A stretch of DNA of 63,793 nucleotides from contig JAAVZY010000011.1 in NCBI GenBank assembly GCA_022791945.1, positions 1 to 63,793 of the forward strand. The letters are read 5' to 3'. Below are positions 42,105-51,273 of this stretch, piece after piece. This DNA is from Oscillospiraceae bacterium (GTDB lineage Bacteria > Bacillota > Clostridia > Oscillospirales > Ruminococcaceae). Position numbers and translations under genes: made by a program. The notes beneath the pieces are model-generated. The model was not told where the DNA came from, made no database searches, and was given only the letters and a program-made list of their open reading frames with translations. Numbering within the stretch: position 1 is the stretch's first letter; every line of letters starts with the position of its first letter.

Positions 42105-43385
42105 TCATTCCTGGGGGAACAGGACGGCCCACAGGAAGAATTTCCCGTCCTCCCACTGGCAGCGGATCAGCCCGCCGTGAGACTCCGCCACGGAGCGGAT
42201 GCTTCGCAGCCCCAGGCCGTGCTCCCCCTCGCTCTGGACGATGGGGAACCCGTCCGGCCCCAGCTTCACCGGCTCCGGACAGGAATTGCCCACGCAGAGG
42301 ATCAGGCGGCGGTTCTCGGTGAGCTCCAGCTTCAGGCGGATCCGCCGCGCCTCCGGCGGATTCCGCAGGCAGGCCTGGACGGCGTTCTCCAGCGCGTTGC
42401 CCACCATCAGGCAGACGTCCATTTCCCCATAAGGGAATTTCTCCGGAAGGAGCACCTCCCCCCGCACCGTGCAGCCGCTCTCCTCCGCCTGATCCACATA
42501 GGCCGACAGAACCGCGTTGACCGCCGGGTTGGCGCACCAAATCCGCTGACGCAGCCCCTCCAGCCTTCCGCTGAGCGTCCGGATATACCGCAGGGCCTCC
42601 TGAGTATCGTTCTGCTGGAGCAGGCCCTCCAGCACCACCAGATGATGGCGGGTGTCATGCCGGTAGAGCTTCCCCAGCTCCACCTTCTGGCAGATGGCCT
42701 TATACTCCCGGCGCTGGAGGGCGATCTGCTGGCGGCTTTCAGAAATCTGAATCTGCCTCCAAAGGGAATGCAAAATGGTCAGATAGGTCAGGGGCATCAG
42801 CACCATGACCAGAAGAATCCGGATCATGCCCGCCATATCCGGCAGGGGCGCGCCGACCGGTACGGAGGTAACCATGATCAGGAGATAATACACCCCGCCA
42901 ATGGCTGTAAAGAGCCACCAACCCTTGTCTACCCGCTCCTGCAGGAACAGAAAGGGCTCTCGGAAGAACCGCCAGATGCACAGCTCCGCCAGGGGAAACA
43001 GGATCACCCGGCTGATCAGCATCACCACATAGGTGTCACCCGCCAGCCGGTCCAGGAAGTTGGTCAGCTGCAAAATCCAAAAGCAGGAGGTATCTGACAG
43101 GCAGAACAAAAAGAAAAAGCGCCCGTCCCGGTATTGGGACAGCACGAAAAACAGCAGCAGGCTGGGAAGGGTGCAGGAGAAAAAGGCGATGCTCATAATG
43201 ATCCCATGCCCCAGCCAGTACATGGCCAGCACATTGAACACCAGCAGAGCGGACGTTCCCGCAAAGCCGACAGTCCAGGTTATCCGCCAGGAATATCGGG
43301 GCTTGAACAGCAGCAGGAAGAACGCTACCACATGGATCATGGACCAAAGAAAGGAAATGTCCCGCAGGATGGTATAAGAAGTCAC
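42105..43385 (-). CDS. GHKL-type sensor histidine kinase (AgrC-like)
   Basis: A 426-residue membrane kinase. Six or more hydrophobic segments fill residues about 5-200. The dimerisation helix holds the phospho-acceptor His in LYRHDTRHHLVVLEGLL. The ATPase has an N-box (MVGNALENAVQACL) and a G-box (GEHGLGLRSIRSVAESHGG). The frame opens farther upstream, but GTG at 43385 has GGGAGGAGG 4-7 nt before it and overlaps the regulator stop (GTGA). With the LytTR regulator it forms a peptide-sensing-type two-component system. No agrB/agrD-like genes are seen nearby. Confidence 0.9.
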   Translation of the reverse strand: MTSYTILRDISFLWSMIHVVAFFLLLFKPRYSWRITWTVGFAGTSALLVFNVLAMYWLGHGIIMSIAFFSCTLPSLLLFFVLSQYRDGRFFFLFCLSDTSCFWILQLTNFLDRLAGDTYVVMLISRVILFPLAELCIWRFFREPFLFLQERVDKGWWLFTAIGGVYYLLIMVTSVPVGAPLPDMAGMIRILLVMVLMPLTYLTILHSLWRQIQISESRQQIALQRREYKAICQKVELGKLYRHDTRHHLVVLEGLLQQNDTQEALRYIRTLSGRLEGLRQRIWCANPAVNAVLSAYVDQAEESGCTVRGEVLLPEKFPYGEMDVCLMVGNALENAVQACLRNPPEARRIRLKLELTENRRLILCVGNSCPEPVKLGPDGFPIVQSEGEHGLGLRSIRSVAESHGGLIRCQWEDGKFFLWAVLFPQE

Positions 43386-44131
43386 AGATCCTCCTCCCTT
43401 GCCGCGTCCAGCCAGTAGCCGCTCCACCGCTGCCTGGCCTCCGGGGCCTGTCCCCTGGCCCAGGCCAGACGGGCGCCCCCGTCCATCAGGAAGCAGCCGT
43501 TTTCCAGGGCTATCACATAGTACAGATTCACCACAAAGCTGGAGCCGCATAGAAAAAAGCGCGGATCCTCCATCAGGGCGGACACCGCCTCCCGAAAAGG
43601 GACACGCAGGGTTACGCTCTCCACCTGCTCCCCGCCGGAAAGGTAGTATCTGGCCTTCCGCCGAACCAGCTCCACATACTGGATTTCATCCAGCCGCAGC
43701 AGGCGGGACCCATCCTTGGTCTTAACGGCGATACAGGCTGTTCTGTGCTTCTCCATGGCCTCCACGGCCCGATCCAGCACCTGGTAAAGGTCCTCCGCCT
43801 GAACCGGCCTGAGCAGGTAGGAAAAGGCCTGGGCCTCATAGGAATCCAGGGCGTACTCCCTGGAAAAGCTTAGATAGACAATCGCTCCGCCGCTCCCCAT
43901 GCCCCGCAGCTTCTTCCCCAGCTGAATACCGGACATTTCCGGCATGATAACGTCCAGTATGTACAGATCAAAGCCGCCCTTGTCCTCTACGGCAGAAAGC
44001 AGCTCAAGCCCGGAGGAAAACGTCCACAGCCGCGCCTGGGGAGCTCCAGGCCGCCTCAGATAGTCCCGAAGCAGCGCAGACAGAATGGCTCGCTGCTCTT
44101 TATCATCGTCGCAGAGGGCAATCCTCAGCAT
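43382..44131 (-). CDS. LytTR-family response regulator
   Basis: A 249-residue regulator. The receiver domain has an acidic cluster CDDDKEQ at 7-13 and phospho-acceptor Asp60 in LYILDVIMPEMSG. The LytTR DNA-binding domain (about residues 135-240) shows KTKDGSRLLRLDEIQYVEL and DPRFFLCGSSFVVNLYYV. AAGGAGG lies about 9 nt before the ATG. Its target genes are unknown; a candidate direct-repeat site lies in its own leader. Confidence 0.92.
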   Translation of the reverse strand: MLRIALCDDDKEQRAILSALLRDYLRRPGAPQARLWTFSSGLELLSAVEDKGGFDLYILDVIMPEMSGIQLGKKLRGMGSGGAIVYLSFSREYALDSYEAQAFSYLLRPVQAEDLYQVLDRAVEAMEKHRTACIAVKTKDGSRLLRLDEIQYVELVRRKARYYLSGGEQVESVTLRVPFREAVSALMEDPRFFLCGSSFVVNLYYVIALENGCFLMDGGARLAWARGQAPEARQRWSGYWLDAAREEDL

Positions 44132-44160
44132 GACGTATCTTCCTCCTTCTGGATATTACC

Positions 44161-44190
44161 GTGTGCAAATCCCTGCTAATTTTGCGCAAA
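44161..44190 (-). promoter_or_regulatory. Candidate LytTR binding site (direct repeat)
   Basis: Read on the minus strand: TTTGCGCAA, 12 bp, TTTGCACAC. Two 9-bp repeats 21 bp apart (two helical turns) is the layout bound by LytTR regulators. It lies 30-60 bp before the regulator start, so autoregulation is suggested. Confidence 0.4.
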
Positions 44191-44230
44191 CCCACACAAA
44201 AACGCTTTGTTCTGCTACAATGCTTTATAC

Positions 44231-44254
44231 AAAAGACAGCTCCCTGTCTTTTTT
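44231..44254 (-). terminator. Terminator-like hairpin after the XRE gene
   Basis: AAAAGACAG (44231-44239), 4-nt loop, CTGTCTTTT (44244-44252) plus TT. Symmetric A/T flanks allow use on either strand; it lies between the leftward XRE gene and the leftward regulator. Other bases in 44255-44407 show nothing recognisable. Confidence 0.65.
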
Positions 44255-44407
44255 GAAGGACGTCTTGTGCTTTTTGACCTTATAAAAGAATATTCACTCT
44301 CAAAGACTCCCAACCTTCACTTTGGCAGTCGATCTGAACAGCGAAAAAGCACAAGTATACAATAGCAGGTTCCTTTGCCGAGGTCAAGCGGGTTTTGAAA
44401 ATCCGTC

Positions 44408-44755
44408 CTACCCCTTCGGGCGAAGCTGGCGAAGATTTTCCTTCAGGGTGCGCACAGTCTCTGTGATCACCTTCAGCTCCGGGTGGGTGCAGTCCGATAC
44501 CAGCCGGATCAGCTCCTGCTCGAATACGCCCCGGGAAGCGGCGACGCTGTCGCAGAGAAGCTCATCCGCTGTTACGCTCAGGGCATTGGAAATGCTGACC
44601 AGGGTGGGCAGGCTGAGCTTGGTAGCTCCCCGCTCGATATGGGATATATTGGAGGGCTCCTGGCCCGCGAGCTCCGCCAATGCCTGTTGAGTCAGACCGC
44701 GCTCCTGCCGCAGGCGGCGGATCCGCATACCAATGGCAACATAATCCAGTTCCAT
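44408..44755 (-). CDS. XRE-family transcriptional regulator of the pilus locus
   Basis: A 115-residue DNA-binding protein. The HTH_3 domain spans about residues 10-65: IRRLRQERGLTQQALAELAG, then EPSNISHIERGATKLSLPTL. The C-terminal 45 residues are helical, with a leucine pattern that could dimerise. The ATG at 44755 follows GGGAGGGAAGGG; an in-frame extension to 44800 has no such site. It is divergent from the giant prepilin gene, and the shared 160-bp region holds 17-bp palindromes suited to such a protein. A repressor or switch role is inference. Confidence 0.9.
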   Translation of the reverse strand: MELDYVAIGMRIRRLRQERGLTQQALAELAGQEPSNISHIERGATKLSLPTLVSISNALSVTADELLCDSVAASRGVFEQELIRLVSDCTHPELKVITETVRTLKENLRQLRPKG

Positions 44756-44816
44756 GATGGCCCTTCCCTCCCTTTGATGGTGAGCTGAAAAAATTTTCAA
44801 AGATCCGCAAGTAGTA

Positions 44817-44845
44817 TTGTATATCCGATTCGGATATGATAAAAT
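44817..44845 (+). promoter_or_regulatory. Promoter of the giant prepilin gene, overlapping a leftward promoter
   Basis: Rightward: TTGTAT (44817-44822), 17-bp spacer, TAAAAT (44840-44845). Leftward for the XRE gene: TACAAT read on the minus strand at 44816-44821. Both straddle the palindrome at 44821-44837. Confidence 0.65.
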
Positions 44846-44869
44846 GTGTTTGGTGTCCGATTAGGATAT
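44821..44869. promoter_or_regulatory. Twin operator of the XRE regulator
   Basis: Site 1, 44821-44837: ATATCCGATTCGGATAT, a perfect 17-bp palindrome filling the promoter spacer. Site 2, 44853-44869: GTGTCCGATTAGGATAT, 14 of 17 identical, at the expected transcript start. Centres are 32 bp apart, three helical turns, so dimers would bind the same face. Confidence 0.75.
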
Positions 44870-44915
44870 ACAGTCCTATTTTGTCCAAAATCCCGCAGGA
44901 AAAGGAGGTTTGGCG

Positions 44916-47900
44916 ATGAAGGAAAGCAGACGGAGCGGCTTCACTCTGGTGGAGGCTCTGGTGACAACAGCGATTTTGATTATTCTGCTGGCTTTCTCCG
45001 CCGTAGCCGTTACCCGTTATGTCCGCTGGCTGAAAATCACCGAGCTGGACAACGCCGCCCGGGAGATCTATCTGGCGGCGGAAAACCGGGCTGTGCTCCT
45101 GTCCTCCAGCGGACGGCTGAATTCCCTGCTTTCTGACGAGCTTCCCGGCGTTCAGTCCGCAGCCGCGACTGGGGAGGAAGCCGAAACGCTCCACTATACA
45201 TACAGCAGCGCTGACACCTGGACAGAGCTGATCCCTGCCGGAAGCATCGATCCCACCCTGCTGCAGGGATATTTCTATGTGGTGTACAACGCCAAGGGCG
45301 GAAGCGTCACCGATGTATTCTACATGGAGCAGGATCCGGAGATTTCTGCTGATAAGCTTGGGGAGTTTTACTGGACGTGGCGGACAGCGCCCCAGGCCCA
45401 GCGGATGAAAGAATCTCCTATGATTGGCTACTACGGCGGTGGCTCTGCCTCCAATGCCCAGGACGATGCGCTGGGCGTCCCCATCGTAACGATTCACAAC
45501 GGGGATACCCTTTACGCGGAGATCAAATATAAGGTGCTTCCTGCCATGGCTGACCAGACGGAGCTGAACGTGACGCTTACATATGGGGGCTGCACCATCG
45601 GCCTGCCTGTCCCGGGGATTCTGGATCGGAAGGACGAAGGAGACTATACCAGCTTCTCCTGCACGATCCCGCTGGATTCGCTGGAGAAGGGGAAGCGGTT
45701 CGCTGATCTGTTTCGGGGCGCTGCCAATGCTCCCGCTCATTTTGGCGGAGACTTTACCGTAAAAGCGACCCTGTCAGGAGCAGGGGCCACCTCCAGCACT
45801 TCTGCGGCAACGGACAACAGCCTGTTTGCCAAGGACAGCAGCGGCAATACCGCTTATATCGAAAACCTCCGCCATCTTCAGAATCTGGATCCAGGGCATT
45901 CCAAAGTGGCCGGGAAGACTGCGGCGGTGCAGACAGCCCATATCGACTGCGGGAAAATCGCTCCTCCTTACGCGTTCGTGCCCATTGAGAATACGGAGTT
46001 GAAGTCCTACGACGGCGGAAAAAATACAATCCGCAGTCTGAATGTGACGGTGGACAGCGCCAAGGGCAAATCCGGCGCAGGCCTGTTTGCGGAAGTGCCG
46101 GACGAGATGCGTTTTACCAATGTGCGGATGGTGAATGCCGCCGTCGAGGGCGATGGAAATCAGCCGGTTGGCGCTCTGGCGGGCCGTGCTGTCGCGGAGG
46201 GCTCCGTTGACTTTGAGAATTGCTGGGTTTACTGGGAGCGCAGCCCCGGTGGCCAGGATCTCCGGGAACTGCTGGGAAACAGCGACGATGGCTATCACTA
46301 TGTCCTGAACAGCAAAAACAGCGCAGGCGGCCTGATCGGTGTCATGAGCAGCGGCTCCTTTACCGACTGCCTGGCCGCTTCCCTGATACAGGGAAAAACA
46401 GTCGGAGGGCTGGCCGGATCCATTGAAAATGCGAATAGAAAAGTAGAGATTGCCAATTCATACACGGACTGCTATCTGTCGGGCGATGTTGTCGGCGGAT
46501 TGCTTGGCAGTCTGAGTGGCGGCGCCAAAATGGGTAACTGCTATACTGCGGGCTTCTTTGAGGGCAAGACGGTTTCGGGCCTATCCGTTGGAGGGAATCC
46601 TGAGGCGGAATATGTTTATACTGTGGCCCAGATGAAGGGGCGTGAGGGTGATACTGAGGCTTCGATAACCCCCATCCCGAGTGCCGAACATGGTACCGTT
46701 TTCTACCTCACGCTCGGCCGCGAAGAGGATCAAGCAGACAATGGCTGTATGACCTACGGCGAAATGATTTCTTCCAACTTCCTCACCACAATGAACGGCA
46801 CGAACGCTGGCGAAGAGGCCCCCTTCGAGGAGAAAAACCGCAGCGCAAGCCACCCCTACAATCTGCAAACCAATCTGGCATTGGTGACCTATGATTTCCC
46901 GGGCTTGAAGGGACTCCCCCACTACGGAGACTGGCGCTCTCAGTTCAGCGAAACCAGTCTGGTTTACTATGAGATTTATCGAGATAAAAATGGCGCTATC
47001 TCCTGCGGCTTCTCCGGCGGCAATATAAGCACCCTTCAGAACGATCTTGACATCATCGAAGACGGATATGCCATTGCCATGAAGAAAGAGGATGTTGGGG
47101 GTGAGTCCCTGACCATCACGTACAGCGATAACCTCCAGGTCACCTACAATAAAAACGAGACGGACGACGTGCCCTATCTGCTGGCAGCGGGCGACTATTA
47201 CCTTGCTGTCCTTCCGAAGGAGCTGACGTATCCGGAGACAGACGAAGACGTTCCGGAGGACTTCTACCGCAGTCTGAGCTTTACGGCGCTGGACGCCGAC
47301 ACCCGCACTGCCGCCTACTGTCCTCATTTCGCAAAGACGGTGCTGCCCATGGAGGGAGAGGATCTTCCCGCGCCGCCGGATACGGTGTCCATCCGCACGG
47401 CAAGACAGCTGTACCAGCTCAGCAGGCGCCCCGGCTATTACGGCTATTCCTTCCGGCAGGAGCTGGATCTGGATTACAAGGCCTATACCGGCCATACCCA
47501 GGGAGTACAGAGCCTGGCGGACGTTATCCAGTTGCCTGTGGGCAGTGCGTCGGAGCCCTTTACCGGAAGCTATAACGGAATGCACCATGAAATCAGAAAC
47601 CTTACGATTCAGCAGAAGGGCGACTGCGCTGCGCTGTTTGGCGTCAGCCAGGGCACGCTGCGCAACATTCTCCTGCCGGATCTGACGCTGAACGGCTCTG
47701 CGCGAGACAGAAACGTCCTTTATATGGGCGCTCTGGTCGGGCACAACCAAGGCACTGTGTCCAACTGCGCCGCCTATGGGCTTGAATTCACCGCCAACGG
47801 CTCCACCGGCGTGCTCTATATGGGCGGCCTGGTGGGGGAGAATCAGGGGGCGGTTTCCGGAAGCGAGGCGGAGTGCGCCCTGCTGGAAGCCAAGGGAACC

Positions 47901-50900
47901 AGCTTTACTGAGATCTATATGGGCGGTCTGATCGGCCAGAACGGCAGCGGCGGACTGATCTCCGCATCCTACGCGGTGGGCCGGCTCAGCGGCGAGACGG
48001 ATAAGACCTCTAAGGCTTCGATCTGCGGCCTGGTGGGGGAGAATCAAGGCACGGTTTCCGGCTGTTATTCCGCCATGGATTTGATTGCCAGCGGTGCCTA
48101 CGCTCAGACTTACGGCCTGTGCCCGTCCGACCAGGGGGTGGATGCCTCCGGCTACCTGGGCATCGGTAACTTTACCTATCAGGAGAAATCCTTCAACGCC
48201 GCCTATAGCAACGAAGGCATTGAGCTGCTTTCTCATGATGAGCTCTCCGATCAGGATGGAGCAAGGTTCCCCCGGATGGGATTCCAGGGGAATGGCTATC
48301 CCTATCCCACCGGCGTGAGGAATGCGAACGGGGAGTATGTCCACTACGGCGAGTATCCGACGCCCATCGATCTGGGCGAGATGGGAATCTACTATTGGGA
48401 GAAGCTGACCCCGGTTTCCGGCGGCGCGTCCAGCTATCATGTGAGCCTGCTGTCGGTGGATATGACAAATAACATCATCCGCAAGCGCTCCACCCTCTCC
48501 ACCACCTATGAGGATGGCGGCGTGGTGACGGAGTATGGGTATGGATATTATGCGGATAAGAAAAGTGATGAGCAGGTAAAGCTTACGGCGCAGAATATCG
48601 GGTACCTTAATTATACAGATTCATCTCGAGAAATTGTAAAAACTGCGCCGAATTTAACGAATACAATTGGAGCCATTGAAGAAAACGAAAGCGGAGTCGA
48701 TGCAGTCCTTGCACAGAGTATGCCCGGTTTCACATTCCATTCATGGTATAGCTATCGGGAAGCGGCCCGTCCGGCCTCGCTGGGAGATGGTGCTCTGTTA
48801 GACCAGTATCGAAGTGCAAACGCCACATCCGGATTATGCCCAACAAGTTCTAACGGCAAGGATTCTGCCAGGGACATTGTTGCTGATAATCGAGGGACGT
48901 TTACATTAACCAAAGGCAAGATTTCTATCACCTTTGCCGTCAATCCCCAGTTCGCGGATTCTATGCGTGTGATGAACGTGGACCAGTTGAACGATCATTA
49001 CAATGTAAAACTCGAAGATAGCGTTCCGAAGGATAAGCTTGGTTCCGCCCAAAACCCCTTCCAGGTGCGTTGCGGGATGCAGCTCCAGGAAATCAATCAG
49101 ATGAACAGAGTTTATACGGATGTTGCTATTGGGGCGGCGCCCCATTATCGTGCGAATCATTTTCTGTATTTATGCGGCATAGACAAAAGCAACAGCGAAG
49201 ATAAGACAGCCGATGAGTACTGCTGGATTCAAACGCATGATATCGACTGGACTGCGGAAGGAAATACCTATTATGTAGACAAAAAGAATGCAAACAATAT
49301 CAAAAAAGTGCTCCTGAATGGGGATAAGAAGGATGACTGGGAAGAAAAGCCAGGCGTATTTTTCCCAATTGCTCTGGCCCTGGCGGAGAAAGGAAACGGC
49401 ACATTGCTGGGATGGTTTGGCGGCTCCTATAACGGCCAGTATTACACCATTAAAAATCTGAATATCGATATCAACGCCAAAGTTTACGCCACCAACTGCA
49501 TGGGTCTGTTCGGCGCAGTGAAAGAGGCCGATTTGAAGAATATCATCATGTACTCCGAACAGGGATCCGATCAAGTGACTGTGAGGGGCGTGGAGAATAG
49601 GAAGAGTGGTTTAAATCCTCCTGACTTCTTCGACAAGACAAACAGCTGGTACGCTGGCGGCGTCCTTGCCGGGCTTGCACTGGATACGAAAATCACCAAC
49701 TGCTCTGTTGCGGGCTATACCATTCTTGACACGACTGGTACGGCCGGAGCGCAGAGTATCGGAGGCGCAGTCGGCGGACTGGTGGGAATGACGAATTCCG
49801 AACTCACAGGCTGTACGGCTGTGACGAAAATTCAAATTCAATATACCCATTCAAGCAATGCTCCCGTTCGTGTAGGCGGGCTGGTGGGTTCTACAACTAG
49901 TACAATCACAAACTGCTATACGGGCGGGAAAATCGAAGTCACTTCTACGGGGGGAACCGCCCTTCACATCGGCGGTATCTTAGGCGGCATTGGGATGGAG
50001 CAGTTCCAAACAGATACTTTTAACCCTACTGTGGAAAACTGCTATACTTATATCACAATGTCGGAGGGAACGCCTACAGCCTATTACCCAATCGGAGGAT
50101 CTGGCGAAAACGGAGCTTCTCTCAGCCTCAACAACAACTACTACCTTGCGAATGCATCTTCCGGAGACAGCGGTGCCCGTGCGATCACCTATGAACAGCT
50201 GACGGGTACGGCGAAAATCGATGGCAATGATGACATCTACAGGAAGCTCCCCGAGGAGTTCCAGCCGGTCACTACGGAAGTGGAGGGCATCCCTGTAGCG
50301 GGCAAGTACAGCCATCCCTCCGATCCGGCCCTCCGGGGACTGGATTATCCCTTCCCAACCATTCTGAAAAGGGACTTGTATCATGTTCACTATGGCGACT
50401 GGCCTCAGAAGGGCATCTACCGGACGGCGGGCAAAGCGCCTATCGAGCTGGATATGCTGGTGGGAAGCACCTGTATAGAGGAGCTGAAAACGATCGGCGT
50501 AGGCGAAGACGGTACCTGGACAGCAACCGTTAAGGATCAAGGCATCGTTGGCACTGTCGGCATTGACAGCAAGGGAACCCTGACCCTTTCGGAAACGAGC
50601 CCGGGCATCACCACCCTGACAGTGACCTACACCGTAAACAATGAAGTCTATACCATGGATCTGCTGGTGAATGTTACTGCCTATGTAGAGCTGCGGGCAG
50701 GCTCCAACCGGCTGTTCACCAACGATCAGACGAAGACCAGCCTGACCGCTTACGGCAAGGACGGCAATCCGCTTGATCCGCAGCAGTTTCCCATTACCAT
50801 TACCAGCGTGTCCACAGATGGCAGTGATTTGCTGAGAAAGGCGGAGAAGCCGGGTGACAATTCTCTGGCTCTGGAGCTGCTCTCAGGCGAGGAGGAGGGT

Positions 50901-51254
50901 AATACATCTGTGAGTATCAGTTATACCTGTACTTATAACGGCTCGGAATATACCGGCATGAATGCAACGACCTTCCGCATTACCCGGCCGGAAATGAAAG
51001 ATGATGATAAAGGCAACCGCTTGATTATCTTTGAGGGCGGACAGATCACCAACGCGAAGATAGTAGCACCGGAGCCGCCGCCTGATGGGCTTACGGTAAA
51101 GCTCGACAAAAATGCGAGTACGGTCACTGTAATCGGCCTGGCGGAAGGTCAATCCATCACTGTGCAAATTACACTCAATCACCCTGCGGATGGGCAGGAG
51201 CACGTGGTAACCGTGACTGTCGAAAGGAAGTCAGCGGTCGAGCCCGCGCCATAG
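44916..51254 (+). CDS. Giant prepilin-like surface protein with GLUG repeats
   Basis: A 2,112-residue protein. It begins with a type IV prepilin leader, MKESRRSG|FTLVEALVTT, with Glu13 at +5 and a hydrophobic helix to about residue 33, so PilD should cut after Gly8. The rest is predicted outside the cell. GLUG-type motifs (GGLVGENQGAVSG, GGLIGVMSSGSF, GGLVGSTTSTITNCY) occur in three blocks, about residues 410-560, 920-1080 and 1580-1700. Each block is followed by a HYGDW-like motif: LPHYGDW near 667, VHYGEYP near 1142, VHYGDWP near 1824. The end (about 1835-2112) looks like Ig-like beta domains and finishes in a Pro-rich tail. Stretches around 48540-49230 and 49590-50060 are AT-richer. AAAGGAGG precedes the ATG. 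First gene of the pilus operon; likely a pilus-tip adhesin. Confidence 0.9.
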   Translation: MKESRRSGFTLVEALVTTAILIILLAFSAVAVTRYVRWLKITELDNAAREIYLAAENRAVLLSSSGRLNSLLSDELPGVQSAAATGEEAETLHYTYSSADTWTELIPAGSIDPTLLQGYFYVVYNAKGGSVTDVFYMEQDPEISADKLGEFYWTWRTAPQAQRMKESPMIGYYGGGSASNAQDDALGVPIVTIHNGDTLYAEIKYKVLPAMADQTELNVTLTYGGCTIGLPVPGILDRKDEGDYTSFSCTIPLDSLEKGKRFADLFRGAANAPAHFGGDFTVKATLSGAGATSSTSAATDNSLFAKDSSGNTAYIENLRHLQNLDPGHSKVAGKTAAVQTAHIDCGKIAPPYAFVPIENTELKSYDGGKNTIRSLNVTVDSAKGKSGAGLFAEVPDEMRFTNVRMVNAAVEGDGNQPVGALAGRAVAEGSVDFENCWVYWERSPGGQDLRELLGNSDDGYHYVLNSKNSAGGLIGVMSSGSFTDCLAASLIQGKTVGGLAGSIENANRKVEIANSYTDCYLSGDVVGGLLGSLSGGAKMGNCYTAGFFEGKTVSGLSVGGNPEAEYVYTVAQMKGREGDTEASITPIPSAEHGTVFYLTLGREEDQADNGCMTYGEMISSNFLTTMNGTNAGEEAPFEEKNRSASHPYNLQTNLALVTYDFPGLKGLPHYGDWRSQFSETSLVYYEIYRDKNGAISCGFSGGNISTLQNDLDIIEDGYAIAMKKEDVGGESLTITYSDNLQVTYNKNETDDVPYLLAAGDYYLAVLPKELTYPETDEDVPEDFYRSLSFTALDADTRTAAYCPHFAKTVLPMEGEDLPAPPDTVSIRTARQLYQLSRRPGYYGYSFRQELDLDYKAYTGHTQGVQSLADVIQLPVGSASEPFTGSYNGMHHEIRNLTIQQKGDCAALFGVSQGTLRNILLPDLTLNGSARDRNVLYMGALVGHNQGTVSNCAAYGLEFTANGSTGVLYMGGLVGENQGAVSGSEAECALLEAKGTSFTEIYMGGLIGQNGSGGLISASYAVGRLSGETDKTSKASICGLVGENQGTVSGCYSAMDLIASGAYAQTYGLCPSDQGVDASGYLGIGNFTYQEKSFNAAYSNEGIELLSHDELSDQDGARFPRMGFQGNGYPYPTGVRNANGEYVHYGEYPTPIDLGEMGIYYWEKLTPVSGGASSYHVSLLSVDMTNNIIRKRSTLSTTYEDGGVVTEYGYGYYADKKSDEQVKLTAQNIGYLNYTDSSREIVKTAPNLTNTIGAIEENESGVDAVLAQSMPGFTFHSWYSYREAARPASLGDGALLDQYRSANATSGLCPTSSNGKDSARDIVADNRGTFTLTKGKISITFAVNPQFADSMRVMNVDQLNDHYNVKLEDSVPKDKLGSAQNPFQVRCGMQLQEINQMNRVYTDVAIGAAPHYRANHFLYLCGIDKSNSEDKTADEYCWIQTHDIDWTAEGNTYYVDKKNANNIKKVLLNGDKKDDWEEKPGVFFPIALALAEKGNGTLLGWFGGSYNGQYYTIKNLNIDINAKVYATNCMGLFGAVKEADLKNIIMYSEQGSDQVTVRGVENRKSGLNPPDFFDKTNSWYAGGVLAGLALDTKITNCSVAGYTILDTTGTAGAQSIGGAVGGLVGMTNSELTGCTAVTKIQIQYTHSSNAPVRVGGLVGSTTSTITNCYTGGKIEVTSTGGTALHIGGILGGIGMEQFQTDTFNPTVENCYTYITMSEGTPTAYYPIGGSGENGASLSLNNNYYLANASSGDSGARAITYEQLTGTAKIDGNDDIYRKLPEEFQPVTTEVEGIPVAGKYSHPSDPALRGLDYPFPTILKRDLYHVHYGDWPQKGIYRTAGKAPIELDMLVGSTCIEELKTIGVGEDGTWTATVKDQGIVGTVGIDSKGTLTLSETSPGITTLTVTYTVNNEVYTMDLLVNVTAYVELRAGSNRLFTNDQTKTSLTAYGKDGNPLDPQQFPITITSVSTDGSDLLRKAEKPGDNSLALELLSGEEEGNTSVSISYTCTYNGSEYTGMNATTFRITRPEMKDDDKGNRLIIFEGGQITNAKIVAPEPPPDGLTVKLDKNASTVTVIGLAEGQSITVQITLNHPADGQEHVVTVTVERKSAVEPAP

Positions 51255-51273
51255 ATGAAAGGAGGGACGCCCT

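Noticed and set aside
41368-42540. Large minus-strand frame opposite the GGGtGRT gene
   Set aside because: It is a shadow of a GC-rich gene, crosses the terminator, and its translation is low complexity.
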